A DNA stretch of 40,151 nt from the NCBI RefSeq assembly GCF_023072675.1, contig NZ_JALLGL010000017.1, forward strand, positions 1-40,151, in the 5' to 3' direction. The notes beneath the pieces were generated by a model. The model ran no database searches. It was not told where the DNA came from and worked only from the letters and a program-made list of their open reading frames with translations. Shown one piece after another: positions 16,691 to 24,773 of this stretch. Every line of letters begins with the position of its first letter. Position 1 is the stretch's first letter. A program made the position numbers and the translations under genes. The stretch is from Streptomyces sp. XM83C. Its GTDB lineage: Bacteria > Actinomycetota > Actinomycetes > Streptomycetales > Streptomycetaceae.

Positions 16691-16916
16691 CCGTGCCGCT
16701 CCCGCGGTCCGTACCGTGCCCCGACCGGCAGCTGTGGGCGCCGTGCCCGATCATTCCCACCGCGGCGGCCAGGCACAGGCCCCCGACGACCATCGGTATC
16801 AGCGCGAACCAGGGCATGTCCCACAGCCCGCCCGCGTCACCGGCGTACGCCACGCCCGCCGCGGTGAGGGAGAGGCCGGCGACCAGACGGCCCGGCCGGA
16901 ACTCATGACGCAGCAC
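16665..16916 (-). CDS. Small membrane protein, unknown function
   Basis: This protein has 83 residues and starts at GTG 16916, overlapping the end of the upstream PspC gene by 14 bases, so it is probably translationally coupled. Two hydrophobic helices (LVAGLSLTAAGVAYAG and FALIPMVVGGLCLAAAVGMIG) are joined by a short loop. The last third is Gly/Ser/Arg-rich and its end falls within the tandem repeat, so the C-terminus may vary between strains. It may assist the PspC protein in the membrane; this is inference from gene order. Confidence 0.65.
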   Translation of the reverse strand: MLRHEFRPGRLVAGLSLTAAGVAYAGDAGGLWDMPWFALIPMVVGGLCLAAAVGMIGHGAHSCRSGHGTDRGSGTEADPAGPA

Positions 16917-18312
16917 GGCTCACCTCCACCTGGCCGAGACCGACCTCCACGTCCAGGTCGAGCGTGCCGGTGCGTTCCTCGCCCTTGGCCGGGGCGAGCG
17001 TGACCTGCTCGGTCCTGTCCGGCTGCACATCCACGTCCCTGCTGTCCTCCCCGGGCAACCGGATGTCGCCCACGCCCACCTCGATGTCGGCCCGGACGGT
17101 CAGCCCCGGCGGCACGATCACCCGCACCTTGCCCAGGCCGACCTCCACCCTGGTGGACACCGTCTGCTCCGCCGCCGGTCTCAGCCGGGTCAGATCCAGC
17201 GTGCCCACACCCGTCCCCAGGTCGTACACCGGCTGCACGTCCGCGACCGTCGCGGGCCGCCACGTGGTGTGGATCCAGTGGGTGTCGATGTCCTTCGGCA
17301 GGACCGTCGCACAGGCCAGCAGGGCCGCCGTGACGACCGCGAGGAACACGGTCCCGGCGCCTGTCCGGCCGAGGAACGAGCTGAGCGCGACACCCAGGCC
17401 GAACACGGCGAGCGCGCAGGCCAGCCCCATCTGCAGGCTGGTCCCGAGCGGCTCGCTGTCCCAGGTCAGCCCCGTCCCCAGACCGCCCGCGAGCAGTGCG
17501 AGCAGGAACACCCGGCCGCCGATCGGCCGTGGCCCGCGCGGCTCGGGCGGGGCGGCCCGCGGCGGGCGCACGGCGTCGTGGGCGCCGCGGTGCCCGATCA
17601 GATCGACGTCGACGATCGAGGTGATGTCGGGCTCGCGGGCGTCCCGCGGGCCCCACAGATAGCCCGTGCCGCCCTCGTGGGTGCCGTCCTTGACGATCGG
17701 GTCACGCCACCAGGACCAGGCCGTGGGCACCGGCGGCGCCTGCGCCTCCGGCGGGGCGTCGGCGGCGGCCTGCGCCGCTATCGGATCGGCGGCGGGGGCG
17801 CCGCGCCGCTGCGACCAGTAGCCCGCGCCCGCGAGCAGGAGGGACAGCACGAGCGCGAACGTCAGCACACTGCCGTTGTTCAGCAAGGTCAGGAAGACCC
17901 CGCAGCCCACCAGCGCGAACAGCACCGCCGTCAGGGCCTGCCCGTCCACGCGGCCGGTGAGCAGCTTGCGGACCTCGTTCTCCTCCTCGTCGTCCGCGGG
18001 CACGAACAGCCACGCGAAGCCGTAGAAGATGAGGCCGATCCCGCCGGCCGCGGCCAGCACCGCCAGCGTGATACGGAAGATCACCGGGTCCATGTCGCAG
18101 GAGCGGCCCAGGCCCGCGCACACACCGGACAGCATCTTGTGCCGCCGGTCCCGGCGGAACGGGAGCGGTCCTGTGGCCGCGTCGGCCGGCCCGGTCGCCC
18201 CTTCTGCTCCCGTGTGCGCGCGCGGATCCTCTGAAGAGGACGGCCGGGCGCCCGAGCCGGGCATCCCGCCCCGGCCGGGCTCCCCGTCCGCGGCGTGCTG
18301 GTGATCGCTCAT
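16903..18312 (-). CDS. PspC-domain envelope-stress protein with C-terminal LiaF/toastrack-like domain
   Basis: This protein has 469 residues. A disordered N-terminus precedes a PspC domain (LPFRRDRRHKMLSGVCAGLG..., with a membrane span IGLIFYGFAWLFVP). Several more spans follow, and then a C-terminal beta-rich domain with repeated VEVGLGKVRVIVPPG and IEVGVGDIRLPG motifs, typical of the LiaF-type toastrack fold. PspC/LiaF proteins sense envelope stress and hold a kinase in check. This agrees with the divergent PspC-histidine kinase and regulator next door. Start ATG 18312 has no clear ribosome site. The divergent gap holds repeated CCCTGAT boxes. The longer upstream frame is not supported. Confidence 0.85.
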   Translation of the reverse strand: MSDHQHAADGEPGRGGMPGSGARPSSSEDPRAHTGAEGATGPADAATGPLPFRRDRRHKMLSGVCAGLGRSCDMDPVIFRITLAVLAAAGGIGLIFYGFAWLFVPADDEEENEVRKLLTGRVDGQALTAVLFALVGCGVFLTLLNNGSVLTFALVLSLLLAGAGYWSQRRGAPAADPIAAQAAADAPPEAQAPPVPTAWSWWRDPIVKDGTHEGGTGYLWGPRDAREPDITSIVDVDLIGHRGAHDAVRPPRAAPPEPRGPRPIGGRVFLLALLAGGLGTGLTWDSEPLGTSLQMGLACALAVFGLGVALSSFLGRTGAGTVFLAVVTAALLACATVLPKDIDTHWIHTTWRPATVADVQPVYDLGTGVGTLDLTRLRPAAEQTVSTRVEVGLGKVRVIVPPGLTVRADIEVGVGDIRLPGEDSRDVDVQPDRTEQVTLAPAKGEERTGTLDLDVEVGLGQVEVSRAAS

Positions 18313-18355
18313 GAGTCCATGGTGACGGCCGAGCCGCCGCCGCGGCAGTCGGGAT

Positions 18356-18465
18356 GACCCTGGCCCGACCCTGATATCGGCCCTGAGCCGGGCCGGGGCG
18401 GCGGGCGGCGGCCGGCCGGACGGGCCCGGCCGAAGATCAGGGGTGTCTCGGGGCCGGACCCTGAT
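18356..18465. promoter_or_regulatory. Cluster of CCCTGAT boxes in the divergent PspC/kinase promoter
   Basis: Copies: GACCCTG at 18356, GACCCTGAT at 18367 (start-to-start 11 bp, one helical turn), GCCCTGA at 18380, inverted ATCAGGG at 18436, and GACCCTGAT at 18457. The last two form an inverted pair 16 bases apart just upstream of the kinase promoter region. Likely binding sites for the adjacent LuxR-type regulator (inference). Confidence 0.5.
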
Positions 18466-18499
18466 GCCCGGCGCAGGCCGTCGTGTGACCATCGATGGC

Positions 18500-19786
18500 A
18501 TGCCGGAAGCCGCAGCGCCCCTCGTCGAACCGCGGCCCCCGCGCAAGCTCTACCGCAGCAGCGACGGACGCTGGCTCGGTGGCGTGGCGCGAGGGCTCGC
18601 CGGGCATCTCGGGCTGCCCGTGATCTGGGTCCGCCTGGTCTTCATCGGCCTGTTCATGGCCGACGGACTCGGCGCGCTGCTGTATGCCGCGTTCTGGTTC
18701 TTCGTGCCGCTCGGCGTGGGCGGCGTCGAGACGCAGAAGACGCCGCTGGTCGCGACGGAGACGTCGCCCGACGGCCGGCGCCGCATCGTGGCCCGCAGAC
18801 CGGACAAGGGGCAGATCCTCGCCCTGCTGCTCATGGTCGCCGTCGCGATGATCTTCGTGGGCAGTGTGGACCTGGGCCGCGGCACCAAGGCCTACCTCCT
18901 GCCCGCCGTCCTCGTCGCGGCGGGCGTCGCCCTGGTGTGGCGGCAGGCGGACAACGCCCGCCGGGCCCGCTGGGTCGAGGTCGGCCGCCGACGCCGTACG
19001 CTCACGCTGCTGCGGGCGGTCGCGGGCGTCCTGCTGGTCACCGCGGGCGTCTCCGGCATCTTCGTCCTGCAAGGCTCCGCCGCCCATCTCGGCTCCGTCC
19101 TTCAGGCCGCCCTCGCGGTCCTCGTCGGGATCACGCTGCTCGCCGGCCCGTATCTCGTCCGTATGACACAGGACCTGTCCGAGGAACGCCTGATGCGTAT
19201 CCGCGCGCAGGAACGCGCGGAGGTCGCCGCCCACGTCCACGACTCGGTGCTGCACACCCTGACCCTGATCCAGCGCAACGCCGACAACGCCGCGGAGGTG
19301 CGCCGCCTCGCCCGCGCCCAGGAGCGCGACCTGCGGACCTGGCTGTACAAGCCGGAGGGCAGCGGCAAGGACGAGGACGACGAGCCCGCCACCCTCGCGG
19401 AGGCGGTGCGGCGCAACGCGGCCGAGGTGGAGGACAAGCACGGCGTCCCCATCGAGGTGGTCGTCGTCGGCGACTGCCCGCTCGACGAACGGATCGGCGC
19501 GCAGATGCAGGCCGCGCGCGAAGCGATGGTGAACGCCGCCAAGTACGGTGGCGAGGGCGGCGCCGTGCAGGTGTTCGCGGAGGTCGAGGGGAGGACTGTC
19601 TTCGTGTCGGTCCGGGACCGCGGTCCCGGCTTCGACCTCGATTCGATACCCGCCGACCGGATGGGCGTCAGAGAATCGATCATCGGCCGTATGGAGCGCA
19701 ACGGCGGTACGGCGCGGCTGCGCGCGGTGCCGGACGGCGGCACGGAGGTCGAGCTGGAGATGGAGAGGGCGGAGAAGACGTCATGA
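18500..19786 (+). CDS. Sensor histidine kinase with N-terminal PspC domain
   Basis: This protein has 428 residues. The N-terminal PspC domain (KLYRSSDGRWLGGVARGLAGHLGLPVIWVRLVF...YAAFWFFVPLG) is followed by further spans. The HisKA_3-type dimerisation helix contains H247 (AAHVHDSVLHTL), and the ATPase domain has an N-box (REAMVNAAKYG) and DRGPGFD. It is the sensor of a NarL/LiaSR-type two-component pair, autophosphorylating and passing phosphate to the next gene's product. Start ATG 18500 is chosen: GACCAT lies 7 bases upstream, suiting a leaderless transcript; GTG 18485 is possible. It overlaps the regulator gene by ATGA. Confidence 0.9.
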   Translation: MPEAAAPLVEPRPPRKLYRSSDGRWLGGVARGLAGHLGLPVIWVRLVFIGLFMADGLGALLYAAFWFFVPLGVGGVETQKTPLVATETSPDGRRRIVARRPDKGQILALLLMVAVAMIFVGSVDLGRGTKAYLLPAVLVAAGVALVWRQADNARRARWVEVGRRRRTLTLLRAVAGVLLVTAGVSGIFVLQGSAAHLGSVLQAALAVLVGITLLAGPYLVRMTQDLSEERLMRIRAQERAEVAAHVHDSVLHTLTLIQRNADNAAEVRRLARAQERDLRTWLYKPEGSGKDEDDEPATLAEAVRRNAAEVEDKHGVPIEVVVVGDCPLDERIGAQMQAAREAMVNAAKYGGEGGAVQVFAEVEGRTVFVSVRDRGPGFDLDSIPADRMGVRESIIGRMERNGGTARLRAVPDGGTEVELEMERAEKTS

Positions 19787-20496
19787 GCGACCCGACCGAG
19801 GCGAACACGGAGACCGGCGGCGACAGCGCGGGCAAGCGGCATGTGCGTGTCGTCCTCGTCGACGACCACCGTATGTTCCGTACGGGGGTGCAGGCCGAGA
19901 TCGGCCGGACCGAGGAGACCGGTGTGGAGGTCGTCGGGGAGGCCGCCGACGTGGACCAGGCGGTCACCGTGATCACCGCGACCCGGCCCGAGGTGGTGCT
20001 CCTCGATGTGCATCTGCCGGGCGGCGGCGGTGTCGAGGTGCTGCGCCGGTGCGCCGCGCTGACCGCCGACACCGAGCAGCCGGTGCGTTTCCTCGCGCTG
20101 TCGGTGTCGGACGCGGCGGAGGACGTCATCGGGGTGATCCGCGGCGGTGCGCGCGGCTACGTCACGAAGACGATCACGGGTGCGGATCTCGTCGACTCGA
20201 TCTTCCGCGTCCAGGAGGGCGACGCGGTGTTCTCGCCCCGCCTGGCCGGGTTCGTCCTCGACGCGTTCGCGTCCACGGACGCCCCGCCGGTCGACGAGGA
20301 CCTGGACCGTCTCACCCAGCGTGAGCGTGAGGTGCTGCGGCTGATCGCGCGTGGCTACGCGTACAAGGAGATCGCCAAGCAGCTGTTCATCTCCGTGAAG
20401 ACGGTCGAGTCCCATGTCTCGGCGGTCCTGCGGAAATTGCAGCTGTCCAACCGGCACGAGCTGACCCGCTGGGCGACGGCCCGACGCCTCGTCTGA
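19783..20496 (+). CDS. LuxR/NarL-type response regulator
   Basis: This protein has 237 residues. The receiver domain has the acidic pair in VLVDDHRMF, phosphoacceptor D75 (VVLLDVHLPG) and a conserved Lys in YVTKTI. The C-terminal LuxR helix-turn-helix reads LTQREREVLRLIARGYAYKEIAKQLFISVKTVESHVSAVLRKL. The start ATG overlaps the kinase stop codon (ATGA), so the two are co-translated. Its probable targets include the CCCTGAT boxes upstream of its own operon and of the divergent PspC gene. It belongs with the LiaR/VraR-like envelope-stress regulators by context. Confidence 0.93.
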   Translation: MSDPTEANTETGGDSAGKRHVRVVLVDDHRMFRTGVQAEIGRTEETGVEVVGEAADVDQAVTVITATRPEVVLLDVHLPGGGGVEVLRRCAALTADTEQPVRFLALSVSDAAEDVIGVIRGGARGYVTKTITGADLVDSIFRVQEGDAVFSPRLAGFVLDAFASTDAPPVDEDLDRLTQREREVLRLIARGYAYKEIAKQLFISVKTVESHVSAVLRKLQLSNRHELTRWATARRLV

Positions 20497-20502
20497 GCCG
20501 GG

Positions 20503-20519
20503 GCGGGCCCGCCGCCCGC
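20503..20519. terminator. Short hairpin between convergent genes
   Basis: GCGGGC and GCCCGC form a 6-bp stem with a 5-base loop, between the regulator and the convergent NlpC/P60 gene. Confidence 0.3.
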
Positions 20520-20551
20520 GCCCGAGCGGGGCGGCATCGGCCGGGGGCGGG

Positions 20552-21613
20552 TCAGACCACCCGGGTCGCTCCCGACAGAGGCATCTCGTCGATGGGGGCG
20601 ATGCGGACCGGGGCGGAGGGATTGGGGGCGTGGATCATGCGGCCGTTGCCGATGTACAGGCCGACATGGCTGATGCCCGAGTAGAAGAACACCAGGTCGC
20701 CGGGGCGGAGTTCGGAGCGCGAGACGCGGCGGCCGGCGTCGATCTGCGCGTACGTCGTGCGGGGCAGTGAGACTCCGGCGGAGCGGTAGGCGGCCTGCAC
20801 CAGGCCCGAGCAGTCGAAGGCGTCGGGGCCGGTCGCGCCCCACACATACGGGCTGCCGAGCTTGCTGTAGGCGTAGGCGATCGCGGCGGCGGCGCGGGAG
20901 TTGGTGGCGCCGCTGTCGGGGGCCGTCAGGCCGTCCCGGCCGTCGTCGGCGGCGCGTGAGGCGCGGTCGGCGGAGGCGGGGCCGGCTCCGAAGCGGGCGC
21001 GTTCCGCGGGGGCGAGGCTGTCCAGGAGCCGTCGGGCGGCGTCGAGTTTGCCGTCGATGGTCTTCTTGTACCGGGCGAGTTCGGCCTGCCGGGCGCGCAG
21101 CGACGTGATCTGGACGCGGGCTGCCCCGCGCAGCTGCTCGATCTCCCGGAGCTGGTTGCGGACGCGGGTGACGGCGGACGCCTGCCGGTCGCCGGCGCGT
21201 TCGGCGAAGGCGGCGCCGTCGAGGTACCGGTCGGGGTCGGAGGACAGCATCAGCTGGTAGGCCGGGTCGAAGCCGCCCCTGCGGTACTGCGCGGCGGCGA
21301 CGGAACCGAGCGCGTCACGCGCCTCGTTGAGCGCCTCCTGCTTGCGGGCGGCCTCGTCGCGCAGCGTGTTCAGCCGGCGTTCCGCCTTGCGGGCCTCCTC
21401 CTTGGCGCCGTTGTACTTCTCGGTGGTCGCCTCGGCCTCCCGGTACAGTCGGTCCACCTTGGCCTTGACCTGGGCCGGTGTCAGGTTCGGCTCGGCGTGG
21501 CCGGTGCCCTCGAAGACCGTCGCGGTGGCCGCGCCCGCGAGGGCGAGACCGACGGCCGTACGGGCCGTGTTGCCGCTGACCGAGCGTGGCCGGGGTTTTC
21601 GATGTGCTGCCAC
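20552..21613 (-). CDS. Secreted NlpC/P60 peptidoglycan hydrolase
   Basis: This protein has 353 residues. It has a basic N-terminus and hydrophobic segment with an Ala-x-Ala-like end (a signal peptide, cleavage near GHAEP), then a long coiled coil (about residues 45-210). The C-terminal NlpC/P60 domain starts at AAIAYAYSKLGSPYVWGATGPDAFDCSGL, with catalytic Cys in DCSGL, His in SHVGLYIGNG and a third polar residue in MIHAPN. It cleaves D-Glu/DAP-type peptide bonds in the cell wall, like RipA. GTG 21613 is preceded by AAGGA at a long 12-13 base spacing. The promoter spacer holds a perfect palindrome. It is a paralogue of the enzyme at 23308-24510. Confidence 0.92.
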   Translation of the reverse strand: MAAHRKPRPRSVSGNTARTAVGLALAGAATATVFEGTGHAEPNLTPAQVKAKVDRLYREAEATTEKYNGAKEEARKAERRLNTLRDEAARKQEALNEARDALGSVAAAQYRRGGFDPAYQLMLSSDPDRYLDGAAFAERAGDRQASAVTRVRNQLREIEQLRGAARVQITSLRARQAELARYKKTIDGKLDAARRLLDSLAPAERARFGAGPASADRASRAADDGRDGLTAPDSGATNSRAAAAIAYAYSKLGSPYVWGATGPDAFDCSGLVQAAYRSAGVSLPRTTYAQIDAGRRVSRSELRPGDLVFFYSGISHVGLYIGNGRMIHAPNPSAPVRIAPIDEMPLSGATRVV

Positions 21614-21657
21614 GGGGACTGCACGTCCTTTCGTCGGGGCTGTTCGCCTGGAGGAGG

Positions 21658-21687
21658 ACGCTAGGCCCGTCGATATCGACCCGGTAA
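21658..21687 (-). promoter_or_regulatory. Promoter of the first NlpC/P60 gene with a palindromic operator in its spacer
   Basis: On the minus strand TTACCG, 18 bases, then TAGCGT, predicting a 37-base leader. The perfect 12-base palindrome GTCGATATCGAC (21669-21680) lies wholly between the two promoter elements, the usual position for a repressor site. Confidence 0.55.
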
Positions 21688-21758
21688 CGGGATGTGCGGA
21701 AGTGGCGGCCGGGAATCGGCATGCGACCGCACCTGATCATGTGCGTGCGCTTTGGGGT

Positions 21759-21791
21759 GCATATATGCGGGAGAAGCGGTGGAACTAGGCT
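21759..21791 (+). promoter_or_regulatory. Leaderless promoter region with a palindrome, small membrane gene
   Basis: TAGGCT (21786-21791) ends 7 bases before ATG 21799. The palindrome GCATATATGC (21759-21768) covers the -35 position, where no TTGAC-like element exists. The same 12-mer, TGCATATATGCG, occurs at 10714. Confidence 0.45.
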
Positions 21792-21798
21792 CCGGGCC

Positions 21799-22152
21799 AT
21801 GGACGTACTCATCCACATCCTCGTCGCCCTGCACATCATCGGTATCGCGTCGCTCCTGGGCGGTTTCCTCACCCAGATGAAGGCGATGGGCCAGGGCACT
21901 GCCCGTTTCGTGCCCGCCATGCTGCACGGCGCGCTGACCATGCTGGTCACCGGTGTCGCCCTGGTCGGCCTGCACCAGGCGGAGGGCCACACCGTCAACA
22001 ACATCAAGATCGGTGTGAAGCTGGCCCTGCTGATCGTGATCCTCGGCCTCGTCTATGTGAAGCGGGACGACGAGACGGTGGACAAGCGCCTCTTCGGCCT
22101 GGTGGGCCTGCTGACCGTCGCGAACATCTTCATCGCGGTGCTGTGGACCTGA
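21799..22152 (+). CDS. Small integral membrane protein, unknown function
   Basis: This protein has 117 residues and four hydrophobic helices: IHILVALHIIGIASLLGGFL, MLHGALTMLVTGVALVGL, IGVKLALLIVILGLVYV and LFGLVGLLTVANIFIAVLW. Histidines lie in helix 1 (IHILVALH) and before helix 2, which recalls small haem- or metal-related membrane proteins, but I do not recognise a named family. ATG 21799 follows a -10 element at leaderless distance. The 3' end overlaps the convergent transporter gene by 23 bases. Confidence 0.8.
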   Translation: MDVLIHILVALHIIGIASLLGGFLTQMKAMGQGTARFVPAMLHGALTMLVTGVALVGLHQAEGHTVNNIKIGVKLALLIVILGLVYVKRDDETVDKRLFGLVGLLTVANIFIAVLWT

Positions 22153-23110
22153 TCTCCCGCCCGGCCGACCGCACGGCCCCCACGGTGACCGCGAGCCACG
22201 CGGTCACCGCCACCCACAGCAGCACCTCACCCGGCACGTCCGGCCACGACACCCCGACCGCGGCGGCGACGGACAGGGTCCCCGCCGCCGTCATGCCCAT
22301 CGGGAACACCGTCGCCCAGCGGCGCACGTCGTAACGCGTCCGGGGGCGGACCGCCTCGGCGACGACCAGCACGACGTACCAGCACAGGTCGAGCACGAGC
22401 AGCGCGACGGTCACCGTGCGCAGCACACCGCGGTCGTCGTCGTTCCACAGATACAGGCGCGGCCCGTTCGCGGCGAGCAGCTTCGACCCGGCGAGCGCGG
22501 AGATCGCCAGCGCACCGCCCGCCACCCAATGGTCCCCGGCCCCCTCCAGGACCTGCCGCGGATCGAACCGCATGAGGGCGGCGGCGTACAGCACCAGCCC
22601 GACCCAGAACAGCACCATCGCGGCCCGTGCCAACCAGGCCGTCGTCTCCTGCGCGGCCAGCGTGGCGCCGAGCACCGCCAGGCCCTCCGTCGCCACGCAC
22701 CCCAGGAACACCGACCCCGGCATGCCCCTCCGCCAGCGCGGCACGACACGGACCAGCAGCACCGCCCACGCCACCGTGGCCAGCGCCAGCAGCGCCGCCG
22801 CGAGGCCGGACCAGCCGAGCGCGGACACCCGCGTGCCCAGCACGGCGGTCGCCGCGGGCGCGGTCAGCGCGGCGGGTGTCGCGGCCTCCGCCGCCCAGTG
22901 CGTACGGTCCCACAGCAGCCGTACGGCGAAGTCCGCGGCGAGCCCCACCCAGGCCACGGCGGCCAGGGCGAGGAAGACGCGGGACAGGGTCTCGTACCCG
23001 GTCAGGTGCAGGCCGACGGAGACGATGCCGGTCGCCATGACGGCGGCACCGGCCGCCGACGGACGCCGCGCCCACCAGGCGCGCAGGGGCAAGGGGGAGG
23101 AGCCGGGCAT
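22130..23110 (-). CDS. TDT-family (TehA/SLAC1-like) membrane transporter
   Basis: This protein has 326 residues and about ten hydrophobic helices. The N-terminal motif GAAVMATGIVSVGLHL is typical of the tellurite-resistance/dicarboxylate transporter family, whose members include TehA and plant SLAC1 anion channels. Substrate cannot be inferred; sulphite, malate and anion transport are all known in the family. ATG 23110. It converges with the small membrane gene, overlapping 23 bases, and is separated from the upstream NlpC/P60 gene by hairpins. Confidence 0.75.
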   Translation of the reverse strand: MPGSSPLPLRAWWARRPSAAGAAVMATGIVSVGLHLTGYETLSRVFLALAAVAWVGLAADFAVRLLWDRTHWAAEAATPAALTAPAATAVLGTRVSALGWSGLAAALLALATVAWAVLLVRVVPRWRRGMPGSVFLGCVATEGLAVLGATLAAQETTAWLARAAMVLFWVGLVLYAAALMRFDPRQVLEGAGDHWVAGGALAISALAGSKLLAANGPRLYLWNDDDRGVLRTVTVALLVLDLCWYVVLVVAEAVRPRTRYDVRRWATVFPMGMTAAGTLSVAAAVGVSWPDVPGEVLLWVAVTAWLAVTVGAVRSAGREIRSTAPR

Positions 23111-23193
23111 GGGCCGATGCTAGGGAGCGACAGGGCCGGCTCGGCGCGGGGCACGCGCGCGTGGGCGGGAAAAGCCCGCGAAAGCAGCCGGAA

Positions 23194-23251
23194 GGCCCGC
23201 CGCAGGTCCGGCGGGCGGGACCGGCCGTGTGATCTGGACCGACGGCGGGCC
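23194..23251 (-). terminator. Probable terminator of the second NlpC/P60 gene
   Basis: GGCCCGCCG and CGGCGGGCC form a 9-bp outer stem with further pairing inside the 40-base loop, 57 bases after the stop codon. A second small hairpin (GCGGG-AAAAG-CCCGC, 23165-23179) follows on the same strand. Confidence 0.5.
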
Positions 23252-23307
23252 TCCCGGGGTCTGCCCCGCCCCGCCGCCCGGCCCCTCCGCCGGCGGCGGA
23301 GTCCGCG

Positions 23308-24510
23308 TCAGGCAGGCCGTACCACGCTGTGGATCGAGCCCTCGCCGTCGTAGTAGATCGACTCCTCGCGCACATAGGCGCCCGGTTTCGGCGCGTGGAT
23401 CATCATGCCGTTGCCGATGTACAGGCCGACGTGCGTGACATCGTCGTAGAAGAAGACCAGGTCGCCGGGGCGCGCCTGCGACAGCGGGACGGTCGTGCCG
23501 GCGTTCACCTGGTCGTACGTGGTGCGCGGCAGGTCGACACCGGCGGCCTTCCACGCGGCCTGGGTGAGGCCGGAGCAGTCGTACGAGTCGGGGCCGGTGG
23601 CGCCCCAGACGTACGGCTTGCCGATCTGCGAGCGGGCGAACGCGAGCGCCTTGTCGGCCTTGGTGGAGTACGAGGAGTCCGTGGCCGACGTACCCCCGGA
23701 CGTACCGGACGCGTCGGAGGCGCCGGTCCCGGAGGAGTCGGACGACTGCTCGTCCTGCTGGGCGGCGGCCTCGTCCCGGCGCTGCTGCTCCGCCTGCTGC
23801 TCCGCCTGCTGCTGCCGCGCCAGCTCGGCGGCCTTGCGCGCGGCCTCCTCCTGCTTGCGCTTCTCGATCGCCGCGAGCCGGGCCTTCTCCTCGGCGTTCA
23901 GCTTCGCCAGCAGTTCCCGCGCCGCGGTGAACTTCTGCTGGACGGTCGCCTTGGCCGTCTTCAGGTCGCTCTGCGACTTGGTCAGCGTCCGCAGGCTCTC
24001 CGTGGCCTCCCGGCGCTGCTTCATCGTCTCGGACTGCTGGGTGAAGTAGTCGTCGACGGCGGCCTTCTGGCGGCCGGTCAGCCGGTCCATGACCTGCGAC
24101 TGGTCGAACAGGTCCTGCGGACTGTCGGCGAGCAGGAACGTCGCGGTGTCCGGCACCGCGGCACCGGTGCGGTACTGGGCGGCGGCGAAGGAACCCAGGC
24201 GCTCCCTTGCTTCGTTGAGCTTCTGGGTGCGCTCGGCGATGTCGTCGAGGAGGGTGTCGACACGCTTGCGCTGGGTGGCGGTCTTCTCCTTGGCCGCGTT
24301 GTATTTCTCGGTCGCCGACTCGGCCTGCCGGTAGAGGTCGTCGACCTTCTTCTCGACCTCCTCGAGGCTGGGCCGGTCGTCCGCGGCGGGGGAGGCGTGG
24401 GCGGACTGGGAGAGCAGAGCGACGGAGGTGAGGGCGGCGGTGGCGAGGGCGGGGGTGCGCAGAGCAGTGGCGAGATTGCCCGTGGGGCGCGACTTGCGAT
24501 GCGACGCCAA
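23308..24510 (-). CDS. Secreted NlpC/P60 peptidoglycan hydrolase under c-di-AMP control
   Basis: This protein has 400 residues. A signal peptide (hydrophobic TPALATAALTSVALL, then SAHASPA) is followed by a long coiled coil ending in a Glu/Gln/Ala-rich segment, a Ser/Gly/Thr linker, and an NlpC/P60 domain with catalytic Cys in YDCSGL, His in THVGLYIGNG and a second His in MIHAPK. The start is TTG 24510 with AAGGAG nine bases upstream, so the codon is unusual but well supported. The coiled coil probably holds the enzyme inactive until needed. A ydaO-type riboswitch precedes it, so expression should fall when c-di-AMP is high, as for rpfA in Streptomyces. Paralogue of the enzyme at 20552-21613. 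Confidence 0.93.
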   Translation of the reverse strand: MASHRKSRPTGNLATALRTPALATAALTSVALLSQSAHASPAADDRPSLEEVEKKVDDLYRQAESATEKYNAAKEKTATQRKRVDTLLDDIAERTQKLNEARERLGSFAAAQYRTGAAVPDTATFLLADSPQDLFDQSQVMDRLTGRQKAAVDDYFTQQSETMKQRREATESLRTLTKSQSDLKTAKATVQQKFTAARELLAKLNAEEKARLAAIEKRKQEEAARKAAELARQQQAEQQAEQQRRDEAAAQQDEQSSDSSGTGASDASGTSGGTSATDSSYSTKADKALAFARSQIGKPYVWGATGPDSYDCSGLTQAAWKAAGVDLPRTTYDQVNAGTTVPLSQARPGDLVFFYDDVTHVGLYIGNGMMIHAPKPGAYVREESIYYDGEGSIHSVVRPA

Positions 24511-24531
24511 GGGAGGCGACTCCTTCCGTGG

Positions 24532-24676
24532 TCCGCCTACGGGGTTAGCTGTCGGGTTCGGGCTCGGATCGGAAGGGTCGCCCTACGGCCGGTCCTCGCG
24601 GACGGGCCGATTCACCCCGGAGTTTCGGTGGGTCCCCGGCTCCGGGCGCCGTCAGGGGCGCGCCGGACTCGGCGGA
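24532..24676 (-). promoter_or_regulatory. c-di-AMP riboswitch (ydaO-yuaA type)
   Basis: Read on the minus strand, the leader contains the hallmarks of the ydaO aptamer in order: GCCGGGGACCCA, GGGGTGAATC, a GTAGGG segment, then CCGACAGCTAAC and CCGTAGGCGGA. TCCGCC at the 5' side (24671-24676) pairs with GGCGGA at the 3' side (24532-24537) as the closing stem; the true boundary may extend to about 24750. It ends about 20 bases before the TTG start, close to AAGGAG. Genes for cell-wall hydrolases are its classical targets. Binding of c-di-AMP normally switches expression off. Confidence 0.92.
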
Positions 24677-24767
24677 GGCCGCATGGCCCGGCGACGTTCG
24701 CCGGTGGGGGTCGTACGGCCTGCCGGGCACGGTAGCCAACTGGCGTGGCCGCTGTGAAGGTTGGGGA

Positions 24768-24773
24768 ATGATA
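24768..24773 (-). promoter_or_regulatory. Likely -10 element for the riboswitch leader
   Basis: TATCAT on the minus strand, predicting a start near 24761 and a 5' leader of about 250 bases, enough to include the whole riboswitch. The -35 is weak (AGGTCA at 17 bases). Confidence 0.4.

Noticed and set aside
21614..21798. Second c-di-AMP riboswitch before the first NlpC/P60 gene
   Set aside because: None of the GGTGAATC or GACAGCTAAC signatures occur, and the predicted leader is only 37 bases.
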